This document shows, piece after piece, positions 1 to 7,280 of a DNA stretch of 64,000 nucleotides (its first letter is position 1; every line of letters begins with the position of its first letter). The stretch is from Methanolobus sp. WCC4 (GTDB lineage Archaea; Halobacteriota; Methanosarcinia; Methanosarcinales; Methanosarcinaceae): positions 186,001-250,000 of the forward strand of contig NZ_CP150629.1 of the NCBI RefSeq assembly GCF_038022665.1, given 5' to 3'. The notes beneath the pieces are model-generated. The model worked only from the letters and a program-made list of their open reading frames with translations. It was not told the DNA's origin and did no database searches. The translations under genes and the position numbers were made by a program.

Positions 1-235
1 TCTGCATGAGCATGGCAGGTCTTTTGCCACCCATGTAGGCACCAGCACATATTCCCACACCTTCTTCCTCGCGGGTCACTGGCAGGTGAATTATATCAGG
101 AGCTTCATCCACCATCGGGATGAGTTCCTTTAGATTTGCACAGGGTACACTGACAACAAAGTCGATCCCGGCATCATTCATGCCTTTGAATATGGATTCC
201 GATGGTGTCGGGTCACCTGATAGTGAAGGACACAT
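1..235 (-). CDS. comDE: Sulfopyruvate decarboxylase, N-terminal part (truncated by window edge)
   Basis: The reading frame on the minus strand starts at the ATG at 235 and runs off the left edge after about 78 codons. The visible protein begins [19 protein letters not shown] and contains a [13 protein letters not shown] stretch and [20 protein letters not shown], typical of the alpha part of thiamine-diphosphate-dependent sulfopyruvate decarboxylase. That enzyme converts sulfopyruvate to sulfoacetaldehyde in coenzyme M synthesis. It lies 2 nt after the stop of the cysteate synthase gene, so the two are almost certainly co-transcribed and catalyse neighbouring steps. In Methanosarcina the alpha and beta parts are known to be fused in one chain. 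Whether that holds here cannot be seen, because the rest lies outside the window. Confidence 0.8.
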   Translation of the reverse strand, partial: MCPSLSGDPTPSESIFKGMNDAGIDFVVSVPCANLKELIPMVDEAPDIIHLPVTREEEGVGICAGAYMGGKRPAMLMQ

Positions 236-237
236 GT

Positions 238-1488
238 TCACGCACTTATCTTTTCCATTATCGCTGCTATTACCTTATCCTCTGCATCCTCGTCATCTGC
301 AGATACTGAGAGGAATACCGGCAATTGTCTCAACTCATAATCCTCAGCCAGTCGTTTTTGACCACCGCCTGTTATGTTCAGGACTATCCTTTCGTCAGGC
401 TTCACATTACCGGCCTTCACAGCCTGTATAAGACCTGCAACAGCTACTGCTGCCGCAGGAATAAGGTCTATGCCTTCTGAATCTTCAAAGAGTTGCTGTG
501 CATCGGCTGCTTCCTGTCTGCTTACAGCATAGACATCCCCGCCTGTTGCCTCAAGGGCATCCTTCACACCACCTTTCACTGCAAATGGAGGTTTCCTGTT
601 AAAGAGAACATTATCATAGATGCCTTCAGGACATGCAGCATCAACCTCATCTGTACCTTTCCAGAGGGAATATAACGGAGCACACGGGAGACTTTGCCCG
701 AGATGGAGTTTTGGCAGATGTTCTCCGAAACGCCCATCATCTGCAAGTCTCATGGATGCTTCCCATGCTGCGATACCGCCAGTACCACTTCCAACGGCCT
801 GGAAGTAGTGATCAGGCAGTCCTCCTGCAGTCAAGACCGCATCGAGCATAACAGTACCCATGCCATCGCGCCGGGCCACATTCTTTGCACCGCCTTCGTT
901 AACAAATCCATCCCTTGCTGCAACTTTGCCTGCAAGGGAGATGGCATCGAAATAGTCGCCTTTTACCGTTACAAGGAATACTGAGCGATCATCTTCATGG
1001 ATCGACCATATCTTGTGGGCACTTCCCTCGGGTACTACAAGAAGAAGAGGCTGTCCTGTTATGCTGCATGCATGGGTGAATGCCCTGGCAGTGTTTCCTG
1101 CGGATGCGACAACCATAATTCGTTTCTCATCCTGTTCCATGAGCCTCTGCATGGTGGGAAAAGACTCGAGGTCCTTGAAGGTGCATGTCATAAGATATGC
1201 ATCCTTTTCAGGCCAGTAACCGTTAAAAGCGATCCACAGGTCATCAAGACCAAGGGCTGAAGCAAGTTTCTCACTTTTGTAAGTAATGGTCCTCCCGGAA
1301 CCTTCCTCGATGATACCTTCAACAGGAAGCCAGTTATAGTATCTCCATATACCCGGCATATCGGTAGGTTCCAGTTGTTCTGCTGAATAATAAGTACGAA
1401 GCAGGGAATCGTCACCCTGACTACAAGCTAATGAATAAGGTTCCTGTACTTCGCCACACAGCAGGCATTTCACATTGTACTTGTTCAT
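238..1488 (-). CDS. Cysteate synthase (coenzyme M biosynthesis)
   Basis: A PLP enzyme of the threonine synthase fold that converts O-phosphoserine and sulfite to cysteate, the first step of the Methanosarcina route to coenzyme M. The protein is 416 aa. It has an N-terminal zinc-ribbon-like set of cysteines (C8, C11, C22), the PLP lysine in TCTFKDLES (about K105), ASAGNTARA near 130, and a C-terminal phosphate-binding ITGGGQK. The frame stays open to 1641, but ATG 1488 is preferred: the protein starts cleanly there, and a TATA box (CTTTTATAAT, 1520-1511) sits about 28 nt upstream, predicting a nearly leaderless mRNA. The downstream neighbour is sulfopyruvate decarboxylase. A true threonine synthase is the alternative, made unlikely by this neighbour. 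Confidence 0.85.
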   Translation of the reverse strand: MNKYNVKCLLCGEVQEPYSLACSQGDDSLLRTYYSAEQLEPTDMPGIWRYYNWLPVEGIIEEGSGRTITYKSEKLASALGLDDLWIAFNGYWPEKDAYLMTCTFKDLESFPTMQRLMEQDEKRIMVVASAGNTARAFTHACSITGQPLLLVVPEGSAHKIWSIHEDDRSVFLVTVKGDYFDAISLAGKVAARDGFVNEGGAKNVARRDGMGTVMLDAVLTAGGLPDHYFQAVGSGTGGIAAWEASMRLADDGRFGEHLPKLHLGQSLPCAPLYSLWKGTDEVDAACPEGIYDNVLFNRKPPFAVKGGVKDALEATGGDVYAVSRQEAADAQQLFEDSEGIDLIPAAAVAVAGLIQAVKAGNVKPDERIVLNITGGGQKRLAEDYELRQLPVFLSVSADDEDAEDKVIAAIMEKISA

Positions 1489-1510
1489 GGTGCAACTGTT
1501 GGAAAGAGCA

Positions 1511-1520
1511 ATTATAAAAG
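1511..1520 (-). promoter_or_regulatory. TATA box of the cysteate synthase operon
   Basis: On the minus strand CTTTTATAAT is centred about 28 nt before the ATG at 1488. An archaeal transcript would then begin within a few bases of the start codon. No good Shine-Dalgarno motif precedes this ATG, which fits a leaderless message. Confidence 0.5.
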
Positions 1521-1633
1521 TTACCCTTTTAAATCCCCGGTTTTCCGCATAGGGATAAATGAAATTAAAATGTGGCACAAAACGACATATGCCTTGATGA
1601 TAAAATATGAGAGAACGGGTGTGAGGATGTCCC

Positions 1634-2356
1634 TCATTCACTTTTTTCTATAATCTCATGATATATTTCCTTTCCCGCGAAATTGCCCATCATGTAAAAA
1701 TTGCGAACCTCGGGTCCGAGCCCATCTATTATGTGCTCGATGGAATCGAAGCTCTTTGACAGCTTATCAACCTGTCCTTCCGTGACTGAAGCACCTTTCT
1801 CATTCTCGAAATAGTCCTTGAGGATCCCGTCGATAACACCCTTGAAATGCCAGTCCTGAACCGAGGAGGGTGTGATCGCAATGGAGGTCTTGTACAGCTT
1901 CAGGATATCCCCATGTCTTCCCAGTCCTGTCAAAGCTATCAGTTTTCCGGAAAGTGATTCGAGGGACTCGGGAGTACTTTCAAGCAGACCATCATAGATA
2001 GAGAGTGCATTCTCGAACTCTTTGAGTTTGTTCAGGAGCATTCCATGATGATTCTTCACCTGAACATCTTCCGGAAACTTATCACCGGCCTCAGAAAGAT
2101 AGGAGAGCGCTTCCTCGTTCAGTTCGACCATCTCAAATACCATTGAGGTCTGCAACAGCCTTTCTTTCTCATCCTCTATCTGCATAAGGAAAGCTTCTGC
2201 AAAGCCGATACCGCGTTCCGTCTGTTCCCGTCCATGATAGGTGGCAACTATCTGGAGAAGATATTCCATACTCGGGGTTTCTCGAAAACTCTCTTTCAGG
2301 TTACGCAGGTTCTCTGCAAGAGCATCCTTCATATCGGGTTCTGTTCTTTCTTCCAT
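1634..2356 (-). CDS. TPR-repeat protein, function unknown
   Basis: A 240-aa soluble, acidic protein made of helical repeats. Residues about 35-185 read as degenerate tetratricopeptide units (for example NHHGMLLNKLKEFENALSIY, then LIALTGLGRHGDILKLYKTS). There is no signal peptide and no catalytic motif. TPR domains are protein-interaction scaffolds, so a binding role is likely but the partner is unknown. It lies upstream of the cysteate synthase gene on the same strand, with a 145-nt gap that holds a separate promoter, so it need not belong to the coenzyme M operon. Confidence 0.7.
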   Translation of the reverse strand: MEERTEPDMKDALAENLRNLKESFRETPSMEYLLQIVATYHGREQTERGIGFAEAFLMQIEDEKERLLQTSMVFEMVELNEEALSYLSEAGDKFPEDVQVKNHHGMLLNKLKEFENALSIYDGLLESTPESLESLSGKLIALTGLGRHGDILKLYKTSIAITPSSVQDWHFKGVIDGILKDYFENEKGASVTEGQVDKLSKSFDSIEHIIDGLGPEVRNFYMMGNFAGKEIYHEIIEKSE

Positions 2357-2440
2357 GAAAGTATATTGTAAGAATTTACTTTAAAATCTTACGAATTGTG
2401 GATATGTAGAAATCCTACTTGTCAACGAGTTTTGAATCAT

Positions 2441-2524
2441 AACCGCAGATGAACACAGATGACGCAGATAGTGGTTACTTGTATCTGCGTTTATCTGCGT
2501 TTATCTGCGTTCATCTGTGGTTCA
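2441..2524. repeat. Inverted array of a 10-bp CAGATGAACG-type repeat
   Basis: The left arm (about 2441-2470) carries three GCAGAT/ACAGAT units in one orientation. The right arm (2482-2524) carries four ATCTGCGTTT-like units at 10-bp spacing in the opposite orientation, so the whole can fold into a long imperfect hairpin. The same element recurs at 31221-31355. It lies between the TPR gene and the HAD gene. No coding sequence is seen. Confidence 0.8.
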
Positions 2525-2530
2525 TATTAT

Positions 2531-3217
2531 CTAGAGGATTTCTGAAGAGCCTGAATTATCGCAAAGATGTCCTTTATCAAGGATATTGTAAAGATACTCC
2601 TGCAACGATGCATGGTCCTCCAGTATGATATCAGCCTCGGATAACTTATCCGGGGAAACATATGTCGGTACGCCAACACAGTAAAGTCCTGCCCTTTTTG
2701 CAGACTCGACACCCATTGGAGCATTCTCTACCACGATACAGTTCTCCTTTCCTATATCCAGCATCTCAACAGCCCTGAGATAGGGCTCAGGATATGGTTT
2801 TCCATAATGCACATCCTCACCTGATACGATCACATCAAAGATACCGGGGAAGAACTGATCCATGAAGGACTCAACCGTAACCCTCTCGGAACCTGTGACA
2901 ACAGCCAGTCTGAAATCCTTCTTCAGGACAGAAAGACAGGCCACCATTCCTTCGAATGGTTTAACATCGGCTATACTGGTAAATATCTCGATCTTCCTTT
3001 CCAGTATACTGTCATACATATCCGGGTCGAGCTCCCTTCCTGCTTTCTCAAAGAGCCACTGAAGACCCACACGATGATTAGCACCTTCCACCTCATAGAT
3101 GTCAGCAGGAGTGACATTGACACCCACCTCTCTGGAAACCTGGATCCAGGCCTGTGCATGATATGTCATGGAATCAACAAGAACACCATCCATATCAAAA
3201 ATAAGGGAACTTAGCAT
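2531..3217 (-). CDS. HAD-superfamily phosphatase / beta-phosphoglucomutase-like
   Basis: A 228-aa protein with all HAD motifs. The nucleophile motif DMDGVLVDS has aspartates at 8 and 10; motif II is VVTGSER near residue 110; the lysine is in HYGKPYPEP; motif IV is VVENAPMGVESAKRAG. A helical cap follows the first motif, as in the beta-phosphoglucomutase/phosphoglycolate phosphatase subfamily. It probably dephosphorylates or isomerises a small phosphorylated sugar or glycolate; the sequence does not fix the substrate. It is followed by the inverted repeat at 2441-2524 and has no obvious operon partner. Confidence 0.8.
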   Translation of the reverse strand: MLSSLIFDMDGVLVDSMTYHAQAWIQVSREVGVNVTPADIYEVEGANHRVGLQWLFEKAGRELDPDMYDSILERKIEIFTSIADVKPFEGMVACLSVLKKDFRLAVVTGSERVTVESFMDQFFPGIFDVIVSGEDVHYGKPYPEPYLRAVEMLDIGKENCIVVENAPMGVESAKRAGLYCVGVPTYVSPDKLSEADIILEDHASLQEYLYNILDKGHLCDNSGSSEIL

Positions 3218-3281
3218 AGCCTGTAATTACTCTAATGCGGGATAAGTCTTATGTGACAACATGTGGCAAAGACATTCATTC

Positions 3282-6200
3282 TCAGGCTTCTGTCACTGTT
3301 GCATCAGCATCATCGTACCACCTGACAGGCAGAGTATAATCCAGTGTATCACTATAGACGGACGGCAGGAAGAACTGAGTGCCTCTGTCATCGAGGGATG
3401 ATACGAATCCAGGATCTACAGAATCAAGTTTCTGCTTTGTAGCATCAGCTGTTACAGACTTACCTACACGATACAGAGCGAACTGTTTGTTGTAGAGCAC
3501 AGATGGAGAGTTAGGGTCTATTGCCAGTGCCTTGTCGTAGCACTCGATCGCCTCGTCCACATCACCCAGTATATTGAGCACGAAACCCTTGTTGTACCAG
3601 GCTGTGATGCATGACGGATCGAGCTCCAGCGCCTTCTCATAGTAATGTATGGAGCCCAGATGACTGCTTCTCATATACGAGAGAGTTCCCAGATGATACC
3701 ATGCAGAAGCACTCGTCGGGTCAGCTGCTGCAGCAGCCTCGAATGTGGAATATGCTATTGCAAGATCGCCTTTGAGATAGTGAACAAAACCCTTCCTGTT
3801 AAGGACATTGACATTGTCCGGTTCGATCTCAAGCAGGGAATCATAGGTTGCAAGTGCATCATCATAGTTCCCGAGTCTCTCATATATTGAGGCCTTTCCA
3901 AGCAATGCAATGGAATCCGCTGGTTCCAGTACAAGCAGCCGGTCATAGAAACCAAGGGCCATATCGTACTCTCCAAGACCTTCTGCGGAACTGCTCTGGT
4001 ATTTGAGCACTGTAACATTCACAGGGTCATATTTCAGCACATTGTTGAAAGCATCTATGGAGCTCTTATAATCACCGGTCTGATATGCAGCATATCCGGC
4101 CCTGTACCAGATATTCGTGTTCTGGGTGTCATCTTTAAGTATGGTCCCATAATACCTGAGAGATCTATCATACATGCCAAGTGCATCGTAAGATGATGCT
4201 ATATAATAGAGTGCATCATAATTGGAAGGTTCCTTTTCAAGGACCATGGCCAGAGACTCAACTGCCAGCGCTTTATCTCCATTGTTATAGTGAGACATTC
4301 CTTTGTCATACCATAACTGCAAGTTGTCAGGCTCAAGGGTAACGGCTTGCTCATAACTGTAAACCGCTTCAGAGTATTGTCCGAGCTGGTCATAGGCAGA
4401 TGCCATACTACCCCATGCCTCAGAAGACTCCGGATCCAGAAGTATTGCCATTGTGTATGACTCGATAGCATTATCCGGCATTGACATGCTTTCATAGCAT
4501 GAACCCCTGGATATCCAGACCTGATCATAGGTTACCACTTCACCAAGTATCTCGGCATCTTCCACATAATTGAGAGTACCATATGAAAGAGGATCAGAAC
4601 CATACCATATGAACAGTTCTGAACTGAAAACATCATCATCCATTACTCCGAACAGCAAGGAAGGACCGAAGTCACGCAAAGATGAACCAGCACCCCCATC
4701 AAGAAGATCCTGTGTCACAGTCAACTGGAATCTGGCAACCGAATGTGTGGGGTCCAGCAGGAGAACCTGTTCATAAGATGCAATGGCCTCTTCGTATCTG
4801 CCGCTCTCATGCAGAGCATTGGCTTTTCCAAACCATGCATCTACTGACTCAGGATGAAGTTCAATTACCTCACCATAGACCTTTGCAGAATCATCGTACT
4901 TTTCAAGATTATCGAGGTCAAGTGCTTTATTATACAGGGCAGCTGTGAAATTCCCTTCAAGTTTGACTGCCTTTGAATATGCCTTCTGCGCATCATTGTA
5001 CTCACCAAGTCTGTCATAGGCAAGACCAAGGTCATAATAGACCTTTGCACATGACCTGTCGGCCTTCAGGGCCTTCTCATAAGAATCAATTGCGTCCTCA
5101 TATTGCCCAAGGGATTCATAAGCACGGGCCTGGTCATACCATACCACCGGGTGACCGGATTCAATTGCCCCTGCACTACCAAATGCCCCTGTTGCACTTT
5201 CATAGTCACCCATCTTGTAGAAAGCAAGTCCCTTGTTGAACCAGAGCAAAGCAGAATCCGATCCAAAGTCGGGAGTGGCCTCGTAACAATCGGAAAGCTC
5301 CACCGCGATGCCAAAGAGACTGGCACCTGTTCCAAACGAATTCGCTCCTGCAGTTGAAGAACCAAGCTCCAATGCCCTGTCATAAGCCTCTATCGCTTCT
5401 GCATATTTGCCCATGGAATCAAGCAGATCACCTTTGCGGGACCATACCTCTCCATTCTCAGGCTGGTAAACAAGTACCTGGTTGTAGGCTTTCAGAGCCG
5501 GGTCATATTTCCCAAGCTGTTCGTAGGCTTTTCCCATCCTGTACCAGGCATCTACGGCATACGGGTCCAGTGTCACGATAGCATCATACTCCTGAACAGC
5601 AACAGCAGGCTGACCCAGTGCCTCAAGGTCCAGAGCTTTATTGTACCGTGCATCAATGTACCCAGGGTCCAGGTCTAAGGCATTGTCATAGGAAATAATA
5701 GCTTGCTGATAATCACCCAGAGCATCATAGCTCAGGCCTTTTCCATACCAGTATTCTGCATTATCGGGCTCTATCTGAAGTGCCTGGTCGTAGGCATCTA
5801 TAGAATCATTGTATTTTCCGATCCCGTATAAACTGGCCGCACTTATAGAAAGTTCCTCTGAACTGGACATCGAGAGGTTGATCATCATATCGTAATAAGC
5901 AAGGGATTCGTTGTACCTGCCAAGAGCCTCCAGTGAGAGAGCTTTCTGATACCAGACAGCCGGAAGCCTCATGTCGTATCCTGCATCCGTTATTGCATGG
6001 CCCTCTGACGGGGAGAGAAGGGAGAAAGAGCCTATATCGAATATATACTCATAATCCGGAGAGCTTTCATTCGAGAGTAATTGAAGGGATTCATCGTACT
6101 GGAGAAGAGCCTCTTCATGATAACCCTGGCTGGAAAGGACCATTCCTTTCTTGAAATGAGCCGTCGGAGAATCAGGATAACTGGAAAGGACCCTGTCATA

Positions 6201-6458
6201 TATCTTCAATGCTGCGTCAAGATCCCCCATCAGGAAATAGGTCGAACCCTTGTTGTCCAGGGACTGTACATTATCAGAGTCTGCTTCCAGCGACCGGTCG
6301 TAGTAGTCCAGAGCTTCCTCATATGTACCATTCATTGTCAGTGAGACAGCGATCGAGTTCAAGCCTTTTGCTTCCGGCCCAATGCTGTCAGCCAGAGGAC
6401 AAAAGTAAAGGCCGATCAACAGCACTACTACAAAAAGGACAGGGGTTTTACGTATCAT
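3282..6458 (-). CDS. Very large exported TPR protein (1058 aa)
   Basis: Residues 1-27 form a signal peptide (MIRKTPVLFVVVLLIGLYF, then a cleavage-like ADS). Almost everything after it is tetratricopeptide repeats of 34 residues, many close to consensus: AxxWYxKGxxxxxLGxYxxAIxxYDxALxLDP. More than 20 units can be counted, with two irregular inserts (about residues 145-165 and 595-650). No transmembrane anchor is visible at the C-terminus, which ends TVTEA. The export signal puts the superhelix outside the membrane. It may be a scaffold for surface or secreted proteins; the partner is unknown. The gene is divergent from yigZ at 6613, and the AT-rich gap between them holds promoter-like sequence. 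Confidence 0.8.
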   Translation of the reverse strand: MIRKTPVLFVVVLLIGLYFCPLADSIGPEAKGLNSIAVSLTMNGTYEEALDYYDRSLEADSDNVQSLDNKGSTYFLMGDLDAALKIYDRVLSSYPDSPTAHFKKGMVLSSQGYHEEALLQYDESLQLLSNESSPDYEYIFDIGSFSLLSPSEGHAITDAGYDMRLPAVWYQKALSLEALGRYNESLAYYDMMINLSMSSSEELSISAASLYGIGKYNDSIDAYDQALQIEPDNAEYWYGKGLSYDALGDYQQAIISYDNALDLDPGYIDARYNKALDLEALGQPAVAVQEYDAIVTLDPYAVDAWYRMGKAYEQLGKYDPALKAYNQVLVYQPENGEVWSRKGDLLDSMGKYAEAIEAYDRALELGSSTAGANSFGTGASLFGIAVELSDCYEATPDFGSDSALLWFNKGLAFYKMGDYESATGAFGSAGAIESGHPVVWYDQARAYESLGQYEDAIDSYEKALKADRSCAKVYYDLGLAYDRLGEYNDAQKAYSKAVKLEGNFTAALYNKALDLDNLEKYDDSAKVYGEVIELHPESVDAWFGKANALHESGRYEEAIASYEQVLLLDPTHSVARFQLTVTQDLLDGGAGSSLRDFGPSLLFGVMDDDVFSSELFIWYGSDPLSYGTLNYVEDAEILGEVVTYDQVWISRGSCYESMSMPDNAIESYTMAILLDPESSEAWGSMASAYDQLGQYSEAVYSYEQAVTLEPDNLQLWYDKGMSHYNNGDKALAVESLAMVLEKEPSNYDALYYIASSYDALGMYDRSLRYYGTILKDDTQNTNIWYRAGYAAYQTGDYKSSIDAFNNVLKYDPVNVTVLKYQSSSAEGLGEYDMALGFYDRLLVLEPADSIALLGKASIYERLGNYDDALATYDSLLEIEPDNVNVLNRKGFVHYLKGDLAIAYSTFEAAAAADPTSASAWYHLGTLSYMRSSHLGSIHYYEKALELDPSCITAWYNKGFVLNILGDVDEAIECYDKALAIDPNSPSVLYNKQFALYRVGKSVTADATKQKLDSVDPGFVSSLDDRGTQFFLPSVYSDTLDYTLPVRWYDDADATVTEA

Positions 6459-6582
6459 GACATTACCTTGATACCAGATGATCGATGCTAATAATTCCAG
6501 CTATATTTTATAGCATTTTTTAGTATTTACATATATCCGGTCAATATGACTATTTATATAAATATTAATATATAATTATAGA

Positions 6583-6598
6583 TTCAGGCGGGCCTGAA
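6583..6598 (+). promoter_or_regulatory. Perfect hairpin just before the yigZ ribosome binding site
   Basis: TTCAGGC, a 2-nt GG centre, then GCCTGAA make a perfect 7+7 inverted repeat in a very AT-rich region. It ends 3 nt before the GGAG (6602-6605) of the downstream gene. A TATA-like stretch (TTTATATAAATATT, about 6552-6565) lies upstream, so the hairpin would sit in the 5' leader or at the transcription start. It could affect translation initiation or bind a repressor. Confidence 0.45.
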
Positions 6599-6612
6599 CA
6601 CGGAGAATACTC

Positions 6613-7212
6613 TTGCCAGACTTCAGAACATTGAAAGAACAGGGATATGCACAGACTGAGATAAAGAACTCCACCTTCATCGCTTATGCAAGTCCTGTAA
6701 ATGATGAGAGGGAAGCAAAGGAGTTCATCGATCTTGTGAAGAGCAAGCACAATGATGCAAACCACAATGTTTCTGCGTATCTGATTAATCAGAATAATGT
6801 ACTTGCAATGAAGTATGATGATGACGGAGAGCCTGCCGGAAGTTCAGGAAAGCCCGTATTCAGGGTACTTGAGATGAAAGAGCTCAGCAATGTGGTTGTG
6901 GTGGTGAGCAGGTATTTCGGTGGGATCAGGCTTGGTTTCGGAGGACTTTCCAGAGCATACAGAGAGGCTGCTGTGGAAGCTATCGAAGCTGCAGGCATCA
7001 TAGAGATCCACGAGAGGACGCGCATTGAGATAAGCTCGGATTACTCTGACATGGATACTGTGATCAAACTGGTGGAAGAGTATTCTGGAAATATCCTGAA
7101 GACCGATTATGCTGACATCGTGAATTTTGCAGTGGAAGTGGATTCCGAACATGCAGAGAACTTTATAGAAAAAGTTATTAACGTGACCAGGAACAGGGTT
7201 ACTGTTAAATAG
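6613..7212 (+). CDS. YigZ / IMPACT family protein
   Basis: A 199-aa protein with the two hallmarks of the IMPACT N-terminal domain: DDGEPAGSSGKPVFRVLE near residues 57-75 and VVSRYFGGIRLGFGGLSRAY near 98-117. A ferredoxin-like C-terminal domain follows. Family members are linked to translation or RNA, but the bacterial and archaeal role is not settled. The start is a TTG at 6613, chosen because GGAG lies 7 nt upstream (6602-6605) and no ATG is available nearby. It is transcribed away from the large TPR gene. Confidence 0.85.
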   Translation: MPDFRTLKEQGYAQTEIKNSTFIAYASPVNDEREAKEFIDLVKSKHNDANHNVSAYLINQNNVLAMKYDDDGEPAGSSGKPVFRVLEMKELSNVVVVVSRYFGGIRLGFGGLSRAYREAAVEAIEAAGIIEIHERTRIEISSDYSDMDTVIKLVEEYSGNILKTDYADIVNFAVEVDSEHAENFIEKVINVTRNRVTVK

Positions 7213-7280
7213 GATACTTTCACCTAAAAACGGGATCAACACTATCATCCAATATTATTTTCCTGTGAAAAAACAATTCG

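Noticed and set aside
238-1641. Longer cysteate synthase reading frame starting at 1641
   Set aside because: The extra 51 residues are unlike the family, lack an SD and would extend upstream of the TATA box at 1511-1520, which predicts a start at 1488.
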